Counted from the stretch's first letter, positions 1-7,453 are shown. The stretch: DNA of 34,209 nt from JACPTG01 sp964504135 (GCA_964504135.1 CAZDCW010000013.1:1-34209), one strand, 5' to 3'. Made by a program: numbers and translations. Notes: generated by a model from the letters alone, not told the origin.

Positions 1-135
1 GGAAAAGTAGCAGGAAATGCTAGGATAGATGCTGAAAAAGAATTAGGTCGTCCAGTAACAACTAGACAAAACTTTCTTTCTATTACTGAAAAAAAGAAGA
101 AACTTCAAGATGAAAGCAAAAAGCGAAAGAAATAA
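1..135 (+). CDS. C-terminal fragment of a BRO/DinD-like protein (5' end outside window)
   Basis: An open frame runs from base 1 to a TAA at 133-135 and gives 44 residues of a C-terminus. It contains GNARIDAEKELGRPVTTRQN, then a lysine-rich tail. The pattern 'x-ARxxxEKxxGRPVxTxxNFL' resembles the C-terminal part of BRO-family antirepressors and DNA-damage-inducible protein D (DinD). That resemblance is from memory of the family and covers only a short piece. The frame overlaps the next gene by 26 bp, which suggests co-transcription. Base composition is clearly more AT-rich than after about 545, consistent with acquired or phage-related DNA. The catalytic or DNA-binding N-terminus is not in the window, so function cannot be judged. 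Confidence 0.5.
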   Translation, partial: GKVAGNARIDAEKELGRPVTTRQNFLSITEKKKKLQDESKKRKK

Positions 136-544
136 CAAAATTGCAATAATCAAACCTGCTTGCGGGCTTTGTGGGAAATCTGGTAAGCTTACAAAAACAA
201 ATTGTTGTGGGCAATGGATTTGTGACGATGAAGACCAATATGCTCTCTTTTCGTATGCTAGGAACAGTTGTCATAGAAATCATGATAGGTATACTCTGTG
301 CGCAATGCATTATCATGAAGGACATGCTGGCGACTGGAAAGAGTGTAAGGAATGTAAAAAACAAATTGATAAAACAGAAATGTACGTATGGTATGGGACA
401 AATGAATATAATTTTGAAAAACTACCTAATCCTCCCTATTTTAAGTCAACCAAATGCTCAAATTGCAATAAGAGTATTAACTTGGGAGAAGAGGGTTACA
501 GCATTTCAGGAGGAGAATACTTTTGCGAAAATTGCTCTGATTAG
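110..544 (+). CDS. cysteine-rich putative zinc-binding protein
   Basis: 144 residues with many Cys/His pairs: CGLCGKSG near residues 18-25, a CC/C set near 32-38, CAMHYHEGH around 64-72, CKECKK near 78-83, CSNCNK near 115-120 and a terminal CENC. The spacing fits several treble-clef or zinc-ribbon metal sites. I know of similar bacterial proteins of unknown function with the same 'LTKTxCCGxWICDDE' opening, so horizontal transfer is plausible but not tested. There is no signal peptide or TM segment, so it is probably cytoplasmic. The start ATG lies inside the end of the preceding frame (26-bp overlap). Codon use is AT-rich, unlike the rest of the window. Function unknown. Confidence 0.75.
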   Translation: MKAKSERNNKIAIIKPACGLCGKSGKLTKTNCCGQWICDDEDQYALFSYARNSCHRNHDRYTLCAMHYHEGHAGDWKECKECKKQIDKTEMYVWYGTNEYNFEKLPNPPYFKSTKCSNCNKSINLGEEGYSISGGEYFCENCSD

Positions 545-697
545 CTTAAAATTGAGCGAAGGCCATTTTTACAGGAGCGTTGGGGCTGTCAGCAACGAGC
601 CAATAAGATGGTATGTTGCGGAAGGCCAGAAGAAGCACTGGAGAAAATTCACTTTTTACAATATGTTTTTGACAATAATACTTACGGGCCCAGCAAA
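545..697. other. gene-free composition boundary
   Basis: Between the cysteine-rich gene and the promoter of the winged-helix regulator no convincing gene is visible. Short frames run through the region on the + strand but lack a recognisable start and overlap each other. Base composition changes here from AT-rich (left) to GC-richer (right). This may mark the edge of an inserted segment, but no tRNA end, direct repeat or integrase was seen that would fix an attachment site. Confidence 0.4.
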
Positions 698-707
698 GCT
701 TTAAATA
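698..707 (+). promoter_or_regulatory. TATA box of the winged-helix gene
   Basis: The sequence GCTTTAAATA ends 21 nt before the ATG at 729. At the normal archaeal spacing of about 25 nt, transcription would start at or next to the ATG, giving a leaderless mRNA. No SD sequence precedes the ATG, which agrees. Confidence 0.6.
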
Positions 708-728
708 AGCAGCAGCCTAAGCAGCCTT

Positions 729-1133
729 ATGCCATTTGCCCAGAGGATAACCATAATAAGGACAAGCACCCGCGCCGCGGGCAGCATCAATGATGAAATA
801 AAGTGGCTTGGCCATGCATTGGGCCTGTTCAGCCTGAGGGACAGGGAAAGCTCATGCTACCGCATATTCGTGGAGCTTCTTAAGGGCGCAAAGCAGCAGC
901 AGCCGCTTTCAAGCGACGAGCTGGCGCACAGGCTTGGCCTCAGCAGGGGCACTGTCATGCACCACATGAACAGGCTGATGGAAGCAGGGCTGGTGACAAT
1001 GCAGAGGAACAAGTATGCGCTCCGCGACGAAAACCTTGAGGTTGTTCTGGCAGACCTGCGCAGGGATATGGAAAAGGCCTTTGGGGAGCTCCAGAAGATG
1101 GCGAAGAGGATAGACAGGGAACTGGGGATTTAG
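729..1133 (+). CDS. winged helix-turn-helix transcriptional regulator
   Basis: 134 residues, small and basic. Residues about 58-95 form a winged-helix unit: 'LSSDELAHRLGLSRGTVMHH' is the helix-turn-helix, and 'LMEAGLVTMQRNKYALRDE' the following helix and wing. The C-terminal 35 residues are a charged helix suited to dimerisation. The fold is of the ArsR/MarR-like type used by archaeal transcription factors; ligand and targets are unknown. The start follows a TATA box at leaderless spacing. The first 20 residues are unusual in composition, and a downstream start cannot be excluded. The stop codon overlaps the stop of the convergent gene by four bases (TTAG). Confidence 0.75.
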   Translation: MPFAQRITIIRTSTRAAGSINDEIKWLGHALGLFSLRDRESSCYRIFVELLKGAKQQQPLSSDELAHRLGLSRGTVMHHMNRLMEAGLVTMQRNKYALRDENLEVVLADLRRDMEKAFGELQKMAKRIDRELGI

Positions 1134-2248
1134 GCCAGGATTGCCGCCCTGAATTTCGCCGGGTTTTCCATGTAAAGGTCGAAGCCGGCCTGAACGCCGT
1201 TTCTTCGGAGCCATTCAAGCGAAGGCTGCACTAGTGAATACAGCGGATCACGTATTGTCTTGGAAAGGTCTTTTTCCAAAAGCCCCTTTCCTTCCTCAAA
1301 TCCCAGCTGACTCAGAAGTTTGGCTGCCAATATTGCGCTTGCACCATGGACAAATCCTTCCTCAATTTTGTAAGATTCCGCATCCCGGGTTCTTTCAAAG
1401 TAAGTCAACCGGCTAGCCTGGGTTGCCAAATGCAACTGTTCGGAAACCGCAGCATCCAGCGAAGTTGAGCCTGCACCGAAAATAATCGCATTATGACCGG
1501 TTGTAACACCTCCCCGAGAGATTGTAACGGCAGCACTGCCCCCAGGGTAAAACGGCGCCTCAAAAGAAAAGGACTGGGAAGGGTTTCCTTCAGATGTAAC
1601 CTTGCCTGAGAAAATTACTGAGTAAGATTCGCCAATGTACATTTTACCGTATGGGTTGCCTGTAAAGTCATCACCTTTAGCAAAAACCAGTCTCTCAAGG
1701 CGATTTTCCCGTAATCCCCTGATGCTCGCTGCAAGGAACTCGCCAGCAATGCTTATGTAATTCGAGTAGGCTGAGCCAATTTTAAAATCCAGGGGAACAC
1801 CAAAATATTGGCCGAACAAATCAACAGAATATGTTGTTTCACGACTAAAATTCCGAGCTGTAAGCTCCCTGCTGAGATGATCCTGAACAAAGGATAGTTC
1901 GCTGCCCCCACCGCTAAGAAGTTGGGGTTGCGTTATTGGAACAAAAATGCTCTTAACTTGAGCTGCTGATAAATTTTTGACAGTTATACTCATCCTTGCA
2001 AAATACCATGGATCATCAGGATTAACAGTAGCCGGAGAAGGTGCAGATTTTGCTGATGGTGTAGAGGGTCTGGTCGCAAAATAGCCTAATCCAGCAAGAA
2101 AAATGGTTCCTGATACGGCACCCGCCAGTGCCAAAGCTCGCCTTCGGGTAGTTTTCGCCCTTGCCTGCTGCCTGGCACGGGCTTCTGCCTGGACCGACCT
2201 CGCCTGCTTTCGGCGGCTGCTCATAAAGCCGGGGGAATCACTGGGCAT
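1130..2248 (-). CDS. membrane-anchored hypothetical protein
   Basis: 372 residues. An Arg/Ala-rich N-terminus (about residues 10-38) is followed by one hydrophobic segment near 39-60 (LALAGAVSGTIFLAGLGYFA), then a Pro/Ser/Ala linker and a soluble domain. This is the layout of a single-pass protein with a positively charged cytoplasmic tail and an external domain. No motif or family is recognised. The end 'GFDLYMENPAKFRAAILA' has no further TM segment. Start: ATG at 2248 follows an AT-rich TATA-like stretch; a second ATG nine codons in (2224) is possible. It converges on the winged-helix gene with a four-base stop overlap. Function unknown. Confidence 0.7.
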   Translation of the reverse strand: MPSDSPGFMSSRRKQARSVQAEARARQQARAKTTRRRALALAGAVSGTIFLAGLGYFATRPSTPSAKSAPSPATVNPDDPWYFARMSITVKNLSAAQVKSIFVPITQPQLLSGGGSELSFVQDHLSRELTARNFSRETTYSVDLFGQYFGVPLDFKIGSAYSNYISIAGEFLAASIRGLRENRLERLVFAKGDDFTGNPYGKMYIGESYSVIFSGKVTSEGNPSQSFSFEAPFYPGGSAAVTISRGGVTTGHNAIIFGAGSTSLDAAVSEQLHLATQASRLTYFERTRDAESYKIEEGFVHGASAILAAKLLSQLGFEEGKGLLEKDLSKTIRDPLYSLVQPSLEWLRRNGVQAGFDLYMENPAKFRAAILA

Positions 2249-2320
2249 TATTAAACTTTATCAGGATTCAATATTAGGCTCAGGAAAAAATTGTTAAATT
2301 ATTATGGATTCCTTTTTTCC

Positions 2321-2614
2321 ATGATTTACAAGCGGCCTCCAAGCTCAATGCCTGCACATGTCCGCGTGCATACTGCTAATGCCTACCGGCCTGCAGCCTA
2401 CTCGGCGCAGGATTACGCTAATTCAGGTGGGCAGGGAAGCACATTCTACCGGCCTGATAGCCATTACAGCAGGGCAGTATACAGGAAAGCGCTGCTGGAT
2501 AGACGTCAGTGGCTTCAGGATGAAATCAGGCACTGCACTGAACAAGAACTGGACCCCGGAAGCCTGCCATCACAGCTGGAATATGTTCTGAAGCAGCTTC
2601 AAATTGTCTGGTAA
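2321..2614 (+). CDS. small hypothetical protein
   Basis: 97 residues from the ATG at 2321. A frame opening at a TTG (2291) is longer, but the TTAAATTATTA stretch at 2294-2304 is a good TATA box about 22-26 nt before this ATG, so I prefer the leaderless ATG start. The N-terminal half is rich in Tyr, Pro, Ser and Ala with no hydrophobic segment. The C-terminal half (KALLDRRQWLQDEI and after) is a charged helix. No family is recognised. The start resembles the Tyr/Ala/Pro-rich N-terminus of the metalloprotease at 22248, but only in composition. It ends seven bases from the convergent sepF gene. Confidence 0.6.
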   Translation: MIYKRPPSSMPAHVRVHTANAYRPAAYSAQDYANSGGQGSTFYRPDSHYSRAVYRKALLDRRQWLQDEIRHCTEQELDPGSLPSQLEYVLKQLQIVW

Positions 2615-2621
2615 AATACCC

Positions 2622-3059
2622 TTACACAGTCTGCTCTTCTACCTTCATCTCCTGCTGCGGAGCGGCAGCTGCTGGCCTGCTGCGGTACACCCTGGCGAAG
2701 CCCGGAGTGACAACAACATAGTCATCGCCAACGCCGGCTATGTCGCCGCCTATCGCGTCAGAGGTCTTCTTCAGCTTGTTGATGGCACGCTTCAACTCAA
2801 TGATGTCCTTGTCCTTCAATGGCTTGATGTTCACCAGGGCAATTGTAGAACCCTCCCTGAGGGCGTCCAGGATAAGCTTGATGTCAGTGAAGTCTTCCAT
2901 GGTGAAGGGCCTTACCGTAACCTTGCTCTTGTCAGGGCTGGCACTTGTGTCCAGCTCAAGGTAGTCCTTGTCAGACTCACCCAAGGCATCAGCCTCACCA
3001 GAATCAGAGCTAAGTACCTGGTTAAGCTTGTTCTTCATGTTTGTAAAAAAGCCCGCCAT
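2622..3059 (-). CDS. sepF: SepF-like cell division protein
   Basis: 145 residues. The N-terminal MAGFFTNMKNKLNQ is an amphipathic membrane-binding helix as in SepF; an acidic linker follows. The C-terminal domain (about 50-130) carries the SepF pattern: KVTVRPFTMEDFTDIKLILD, GSTIALVNIKPL, a helix with RAIN, the turn GGDIAGVGDDYVVVTPG, then FARVYR. In archaea SepF links FtsZ to the membrane at the division site and dimerises through this domain. The frame extends upstream to 3122, but the ATG at 3059 has GGAGGG as SD about 7 nt before it and the protein then starts with the typical helix. It is transcribed divergently from tpiA. Its Pro/Ala/Glu-rich end is variable. No ftsZ lies in this window. 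Confidence 0.88.
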   Translation of the reverse strand: MAGFFTNMKNKLNQVLSSDSGEADALGESDKDYLELDTSASPDKSKVTVRPFTMEDFTDIKLILDALREGSTIALVNIKPLKDKDIIELKRAINKLKKTSDAIGGDIAGVGDDYVVVTPGFARVYRSRPAAAAPQQEMKVEEQTV

Positions 3060-3101
3060 TTTTTGACCCTCCAGATTTAACCAAGGCAGAACAGGCACCA
3101 A

Positions 3102-3114
3102 CAAATATATAAAT
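3102..3114. promoter_or_regulatory. shared divergent TATA region for sepF and tpiA
   Basis: The near-palindromic AAATATATAAATG lies 43 nt from the sepF ATG and 30 nt from the tpiA ATG. It can serve as a TATA box on both strands. Transcription toward sepF would give a leader of about 20 nt with SD GGAGGG; toward tpiA a very short leader with GAGGG just before the ATG. Confidence 0.55.
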
Positions 3115-3143
3115 GTTGTCATTAAGCTTATTCTGAGGGAAAA

Positions 3144-3803
3144 ATGAGGGAGCCCATTCTGATAATAAACTTCAAGACCTACGAGTCAGGCACAGGGAAA
3201 AAGGCAGGTGACCTGGCCAAAATATGCGGCAGGGTGGCCAAGGCGACCGGCCACACAATAATAGCAGCAGCCCAGGCCACCGACATATCTAGGACAAGCC
3301 CGCATATTGCAACCTTCGCCCAGCATATTGACCCTGTTGAGCAGGGAAAGAACACGGGCTTTGTTACAGCTGAGGCGGTGATTGCTGCCGGAGCGAAAGG
3401 AACCCTGCTTAACCACGCCGAGCACAAGATGCCAATCAGCGTACTGGCCGCAACCATTGAAAGATGCCGCGGCAGGCTAATCACTGTGGCGTGCGCGGCC
3501 AATGTAGAGGAGGCAAGGGCCATTGCTAAGGCGTGCACCCCTGATTACATAGCCATAGAGGTGCCTGAGCTTATAGGCGGCAGCAGGTCAGTCTCCAATG
3601 CCAGCCCGGAAGTGATAACAGGAACGATAAGGGCAGTCCACTCGGTCAGGAGAATCCCCATTATCTGCGGCGCAGGGATAAGTGGAAGGGAGGACGTGGA
3701 AGCTGCAATCAGGCTTGGAAGCAGGGGAGTCCTGGTGGCAAATTACGTAATGTCAGCCAAGGACCAGCAGAAGGCAATCCAGAATTTGGCGAATGGGCTT
3801 TAG
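3144..3803 (+). CDS. tpiA: triosephosphate isomerase (archaeal type)
   Basis: 219 residues, the short archaeal form rather than the roughly 250-residue bacterial form. It interconverts dihydroxyacetone phosphate and glyceraldehyde 3-phosphate in cytosolic glycolysis/gluconeogenesis. Visible active-site parts are NFKTYESG with Lys11, the catalytic His91 in NHAEH (residues 90-94), the catalytic Glu139 in IAIEVPELIGG with the mobile loop after it, and phosphate-binding glycines in CGAGISG. All key residues are present, so it should be active. The ATG has GAGGG upstream and a TATA region shared with sepF. The stop overlaps the convergent pilin-like gene by four bases. No other glycolytic gene is adjacent. 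Confidence 0.95.
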   Translation: MREPILIINFKTYESGTGKKAGDLAKICGRVAKATGHTIIAAAQATDISRTSPHIATFAQHIDPVEQGKNTGFVTAEAVIAAGAKGTLLNHAEHKMPISVLAATIERCRGRLITVACAANVEEARAIAKACTPDYIAIEVPELIGGSRSVSNASPEVITGTIRAVHSVRRIPIICGAGISGREDVEAAIRLGSRGVLVANYVMSAKDQQKAIQNLANGL

Positions 3804-4414
3804 ACTACTTTAACTGTCATAGAGTCAACTGTGCAGTCTAGATTGGTAGGGGTGGATGGACTGGGAGGGGTGTACCTGCAATCGTTCGCATCACACGTAC
3901 CTGAGCTGGTGGGCGGACAACTGCAGGCATTCATCCCAACGTAATAGGTCCCGGGCCTGGTGTCAGAAGGAATCTTTGCAATTACAGGCATGATTTTCCG
4001 CTCATTAGGCTGAAGCAGGAAATTTTCATCGTCTTTTTCAAAGGTGAAAATCACCCTATTATTAGTCATGTACGCAGTCGGGATTTCCTGGCCCTGCGGG
4101 TCAACGCCTGATTCTGCCCTCAATGTAACCTTAAAACACATCCGGGCAGTCCCTGTGCTTTTCACACCTATATAAGCAGCGTATGTTTTGGACCTGTGGG
4201 CCTTTTCGATGGTGGAGGGGCATATGGCAATTCTCTGGCTGCCAAGGAGGTCGTTGACTGCTGAATCGTCACATCCTCCGATACTCTCCACCCTCTGCCA
4301 CGCCGAGCCCACTGACTTGTACAGCAGTGTAAGCCCAAATCCCAGCATGACAACAGAAAGGACAATTATGACAACAAAGTTAATGCTCAGCTCTATGCCC
4401 TTCTTCCCCTTCAT
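3800..4414 (-). CDS. pilin-like single-pass secreted protein
   Basis: 204 residues. The N-terminus MKGKKGIELSINFVVIIVLS continues as a hydrophobic helix to about residue 30. This short basic-G-helix layout is the class III (type IV prepilin-like) signal, with possible cleavage after KKG; Glu at +2 rather than +5 is not canonical. The rest is a beta-rich extracellular domain with a CSCPPTSSGTC cysteine cluster near the end and a Pro/Ser/Thr linker. It is the last of three close minus-strand genes with the 85- and 209-residue proteins and resembles the latter in layout (helix, then an immunoglobulin-like region). Substrate or partner unknown. The stop overlaps tpiA by four bases. Confidence 0.7.
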   Translation of the reverse strand: MKGKKGIELSINFVVIIVLSVVMLGFGLTLLYKSVGSAWQRVESIGGCDDSAVNDLLGSQRIAICPSTIEKAHRSKTYAAYIGVKSTGTARMCFKVTLRAESGVDPQGQEIPTAYMTNNRVIFTFEKDDENFLLQPNERKIMPVIAKIPSDTRPGTYYVGMNACSCPPTSSGTCDANDCRYTPPSPSTPTNLDCTVDSMTVKVV

Positions 4415-4417
4415 GGC

Positions 4418-4675
4418 CTAGAACTTGGCTATCTCATACTCGCGTATGAGAATCCAGATGAAGATTACAAGGACAGTGGCTCCGCCTACCATCACGTAAA
4501 AGCCGCTCAGTGTCCCCAGGGTGTAAATCTGGAACAGGCCGAATGCCATTATTCCAAAGCCAAGCCACAGGAACTTGTCCAGGACCAGTTTCATTATCTG
4601 GAATTCCTGGTCTGTTGTCAGCTTCCTCTTCTGCTTCGCTGTCAGAATCGGTATGTTTGGTTTTTTCTTTGCCAT
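4418..4675 (-). CDS. small two-TM membrane protein
   Basis: 85 residues. A Lys-rich N-terminus (MAKKKPNIPILTAKQKRKL) is followed by a helix and two TM segments at about 35-53 and 58-78; the end is charged. Both termini are probably cytoplasmic. No family is recognised. It sits between two pilin-like genes with gaps of 3 bp (downstream) and 10 bp (upstream), so it is almost certainly in the same transcript. A role as membrane partner of the two secreted neighbours is inference. ATG start with a weak GGTGA upstream. Confidence 0.7.
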   Translation of the reverse strand: MAKKKPNIPILTAKQKRKLTTDQEFQIMKLVLDKFLWLGFGIMAFGLFQIYTLGTLSGFYVMVGGATVLVIFIWILIREYEIAKF

Positions 4676-4685
4676 TGAGTATCAC

Positions 4686-5315
4686 CTAGTTTACTTTTAT
4701 GAAAAATGCTTTTTGGACGTCAGATGTAAATGGCGGAGATAAACACTCTAACCCACTTCCAGTCTTCTTGCAAGTTACACCTGTCCCCGTACAAGCAGGG
4801 GTGCACGTCTCACCAGTTCCTGGAGTTTGCGCCTCAGTTGTAAATATAAAGCTGCACGGGTAGGTTCCTGACGTGACCTTTTTGTCCAAGGATAATTTCA
4901 TTGGGAATTCTGCAGAAGTTGCATAGGCAACCGGCAACGGGGAGGTGGTGACCTTTATCAGCCCAACGTCCAGTGCTTGACTATTCCCGCTGTAACATGT
5001 GACAGAAGGGGCTTTGGCACCGCCTGCAGCGGTTGCAAAATTGAAACTGCTCGGATTCTCATTATAGAACTTAACGCTAAACTCAACAGACGAAGCTCTG
5101 TCCATAATAATCGTCTGCTGGGGGATGGTTATTGGGTCTCCGGGTGAGGGCTCTGGAGTTTCAGGCAGGGTCTGCACGCCAATCTTGCTGAAATAACCCT
5201 TCATAAAAGCCAGTCCAAGCCCGAGCATGGTCACGGCAAACACAATAACTACAATAGAGTTGATAGAGACATCAAGGGCTCCCTTCCTGCGGCAGCCTAA
5301 CTTGCTTAGCTTCAC
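4686..5315 (-). CDS. pilin-like secreted protein
   Basis: 209 residues from the GTG at 5315. The frame opens at a TTG (5333), but AGAGGTGA, a strong SD, lies just before the GTG, so I prefer GTG. The N-terminus has CRRKGALDVS followed by a hydrophobic helix to about residue 36 (INSIVVIVFAVTMLGLGLAF), a class III-like signal with cleavage possible after RKG. The external part has a Pro-rich linker (TPEPSPGDPITIP), beta strands and a Cys-rich loop (CTPACTGTGVTCKK). Its C-terminus 'GTYPCSF...KAFFIKVN' matches the end of the protein encoded at 5607-6065, so the two are paralogs. A TATA box (minus strand, 5355-5363) starts this transcript. Confidence 0.72.
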   Translation of the reverse strand: MKLSKLGCRRKGALDVSINSIVVIVFAVTMLGLGLAFMKGYFSKIGVQTLPETPEPSPGDPITIPQQTIIMDRASSVEFSVKFYNENPSSFNFATAAGGAKAPSVTCYSGNSQALDVGLIKVTTSPLPVAYATSAEFPMKLSLDKKVTSGTYPCSFIFTTEAQTPGTGETCTPACTGTGVTCKKTGSGLECLSPPFTSDVQKAFFIKVN

Positions 5316-5430
5316 CCATTCACCTCTTTTCAATGCAGTTTTTATGGCAGCAGGTATTTAAGCTTTTTGGTGGCAGGCTGCCGCTACACCATGACAACCC
5401 TCTGCATTCCTTAGAAATCAGAGTCTGCAG

Positions 5431-5606
5431 TCACCAGCTCCGCGCCAGCCTCCTTTTCACCTCAAGCAAGGACAATGAAGAGCTAATCAGCAGGCTTTGG
5501 CTGTCAATAATGGCCTTCACATAGCCTAAAGCCTGTCATGCTCATCCATGAGCCCCTCTAGAATCCACTTGCGGTTTTTCCTTCCAAGGCAGCCATAAAA
5601 ACTTAA
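5431..5606 (-). pseudogene. possible decayed coding remnant
   Basis: On the minus strand directly after the TGA of the next upstream gene, the same frame stays open to a TAG at 5526 and reads GRKNRKWILEGLMDEHDRL. After a one-frame shift the sequence continues as GYVKAIIDSQSLLISSS and LEVKRRLARSW to a stop at 5431. The two pieces have protein-like composition (amphipathic, charged helices) but are broken by a stop and a shift. This could be the remnant of a small helical protein, or two tiny unrelated frames. No start with SD was found. Low confidence. Confidence 0.25.
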
Positions 5607-6065
5607 TCAGGTCACCTGGATGAAAAAAGCTTTTTTCACGCCGCCGAACTGCATAAAGCAAGGATAGGTGCCTTTAGGTGCTCCACGCTCTGCCTTCACA
5701 ACCGCCAGCATTTCGATTGCACTGCCACTTTGGACAGAATATGGCTGCGAATTCATTGAAAGAAAGCTGGTCCCATTCCCGATGCATTCCATCCTGAGCT
5801 TTTCATCTAAAATATCCGCTTCTTCATCGTTGTACGCTTCTTCATCGTTGTAAAAAGCCACTGCCACCACAACAGATGAGCCTCTGGATATCATATAGGT
5901 TCCCTGGCCCATCGTTATCGGTTCGTCAAAACTGGGCTCAACAACTGGCGCCATAAATCTAGAACGCGAAGGAGGTGTATGGATGCCACTTAGCTCGGCA
6001 AAGCCCAAAATTACTATGAAAATTACTATGAAAATTAATAAACCCTTGGCAAAGGCTGATACCAC
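5607..6065 (-). CDS. membrane-anchored secreted protein, paralog of the 4686-5315 product
   Basis: 152 residues. GTG start at 6065; a TATA-like AGGCTTAAAAG lies about 23-33 nt upstream, so it is probably leaderless. The N-terminal helix (MVSAFAKGLLIFIVIFIVIL) is a membrane anchor or uncleaved signal. The external domain ends 'KGTYPCFMQFGGVKKAFFIQVT', clearly related to the end of the neighbouring gene's product. Two micro-duplications are visible. A 12-base unit repeats in the TM codons (6007-6030, giving FIVIFIVI), and a 17-base unit repeats with period 18 at 5818-5852, giving YNDEEA twice. The duplications suggest recent length change. Function unknown. Confidence 0.68.
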   Translation of the reverse strand: MVSAFAKGLLIFIVIFIVILGFAELSGIHTPPSRSRFMAPVVEPSFDEPITMGQGTYMISRGSSVVVAVAFYNDEEAYNDEEADILDEKLRMECIGNGTSFLSMNSQPYSVQSGSAIEMLAVVKAERGAPKGTYPCFMQFGGVKKAFFIQVT

Positions 6066-6143
6066 TTATGAATTGTCTTGTTGCAGCTTTTAAGCCTTTT
6101 GTTTTTCTCCCCCTGAAAAAGGGGCATCCGCTTGACCATAAGC

Positions 6144-6155
6144 TTTATATATACC
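6144..6155 (+). promoter_or_regulatory. tuf promoter (TATA box) and SD
   Basis: GCTTTATATATA is a consensus archaeal TATA box. Transcription would start near 6173, giving a leader of about 45 nt that carries GGAGGG at 6202-6207 as the SD for the ATG at 6219. This is one of the few leadered single-gene promoters in the window, as expected for a highly expressed translation gene. Confidence 0.75.
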
Positions 6156-6218
6156 CCGGAAATCCCTGACTTTGCTTTTCGGAGCTAAATCAGGATTGAA
6201 CCGGAGGGTTTTTGAAAA

Positions 6219-7453
6219 ATGGCTAGGAACAAACCGCACCTTAACGTCGTGTTCATCGGTCATGTTGACCATGGCAAGTCCACTACAGTCGGTAGGCTGC
6301 TTTACGATTCTGGCGTTATTGACGAGCAGGCGATGAGGAAGCTCAAGGAGAGGGCGAAGGAGCTCGGCAAGGGCGGGTTTGAGTTCGCGTTCGTCATGGA
6401 CAACCTCAAGGAGGAGCAGGAGAGGGGCGNNNNNNNNNNNNNNNNNNNNNNNNNNNNNNNNNNNNNNNNNNNNNNNNNNNNNNNNNNNNNNNNNNNNNNN
6501 NNNNNNNNNNNNNNNNNNNNNNNNNNNNNNNNNNNCAGACTAAGGAGCACATCTTTCTTTCAAGGACGCTGGGGGTTAACCAGCTGATAGTCGCAATAAA
6601 CAAGATGGACATGGCCGCTTATGACCAGAAGAGGTTTGATGAGGTCAAGGCAGAGGTAAGTGCTGTCCTGAAGTCTGTAAGGTACAATCCTGATGAGATT
6701 CAGTGGGTGGCGATGGCATCCTACCTTGGCGAGAATGTCAAGAACAAGTCAACAAACATGCCCTGGTACAAGGGGCCAACCCTGCTTGAGGCAATCAACA
6801 ACTTCAAGGAGCCTGAGAAGCCGACGCAGCTTCCGCTGAGGCTGCCAATTCAGGATGTGTACAACATCACAGGCATAGGGGTTGTTCCGGTTGGAAGGGT
6901 TGAGACAGGAGTCATGAAGTTAGGCGACAAGATTATAATGGTCCCCGGAAGGGAGGGCAAGGGAGTTGTGGGAGAGGTCAAGACGATTGAGATGCACCAT
7001 GAGCAGCTTCCGATGGCTGAGCCTGGCGACAATGTTGGGTTCAACGTCAGGGGCATTTCCAAGCAGGACATTACAAGGGGCGATGTGGTCGGCCACCCTG
7101 ACAATGTTCCGACAGTGGCCACAGAGTTTACCGCCCAGATAGCAATCATCAATCATCCGACTGTTGTGACAGTCGGGTATACTCCTGTGTTCCACATACA
7201 CACTGCACAGGTAGCATGCCAGATAACGGCTATTCCGAAAAAGATAAACCCTGCAACAGGGGAAACGCTTCAGGAAAATCCTGACTTCCTTAAGAACGGC
7301 GATATCGCGGTTGTGCAGGTAAAGCCTACCACCCCGCTGGTTATTGAGAAGGCAAAGGAGATTCCGCAGCTGGCAAGGTTTGCGGTTAGGGACTCGGGTG
7401 TTACTGTCGCGGCAGGCCAGTGCATAGAGCTTGTGAAGAAGGAACTGAAGTAA
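6219..7453 (+). CDS. tuf: translation elongation factor 1-alpha (interrupted by assembly gap)
   Basis: aEF-1A, the GTPase that delivers aminoacyl-tRNA to the ribosome. Before the gap: NVVFIGHVDHGKSTTVGRLL (G1 P-loop) and the switch I region up to NLKEEQERG. After it: QTKEHIFLSRTLGV, the G4 motif INKMD, and the two beta-barrel domains (ITGIGVVPVGRVETG; GYTPVFHIHTAQVACQI), ending FAVRDSGVTVAAGQCIELVK. The G3 motif DxPGH falls in the N run (6430-6535). The reading frame differs across the run: upstream codons start at position 0 modulo 3, downstream at 2. By comparison with the family about 53 residues (near 160 nt) are missing, so the 106 N are not a true length. This is an assembly artefact, not a pseudogene. 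rpsJ follows, a common archaeal pairing. Confidence 0.95.
6430..6535. other. assembly gap (106 N)
   Basis: A run of 106 undetermined bases inside tuf. 106 is not compatible with an in-frame join: the true length must be 2 modulo 3, and from the family about 160 nt is expected. The missing part encodes the switch II region of EF-1 alpha. Confidence 0.98.

Noticed and set aside
171..704. 177-codon plus-strand ORF overlapping the Cys-rich gene
   Set aside because: Alternative frame of the Cys-rich gene for most of its length; the remaining part (545-704) has no start of its own and no recognisable domain.
2604..3080. 158-codon plus-strand ORF
   Set aside because: Antisense to sepF, which has the full SepF pattern and its own SD.
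5333..5524. 63-codon plus-strand ORF in the gap between two minus-strand secreted-protein genes
   Set aside because: No promoter or SD; the opposite strand reads more protein-like and is listed as a possible remnant.
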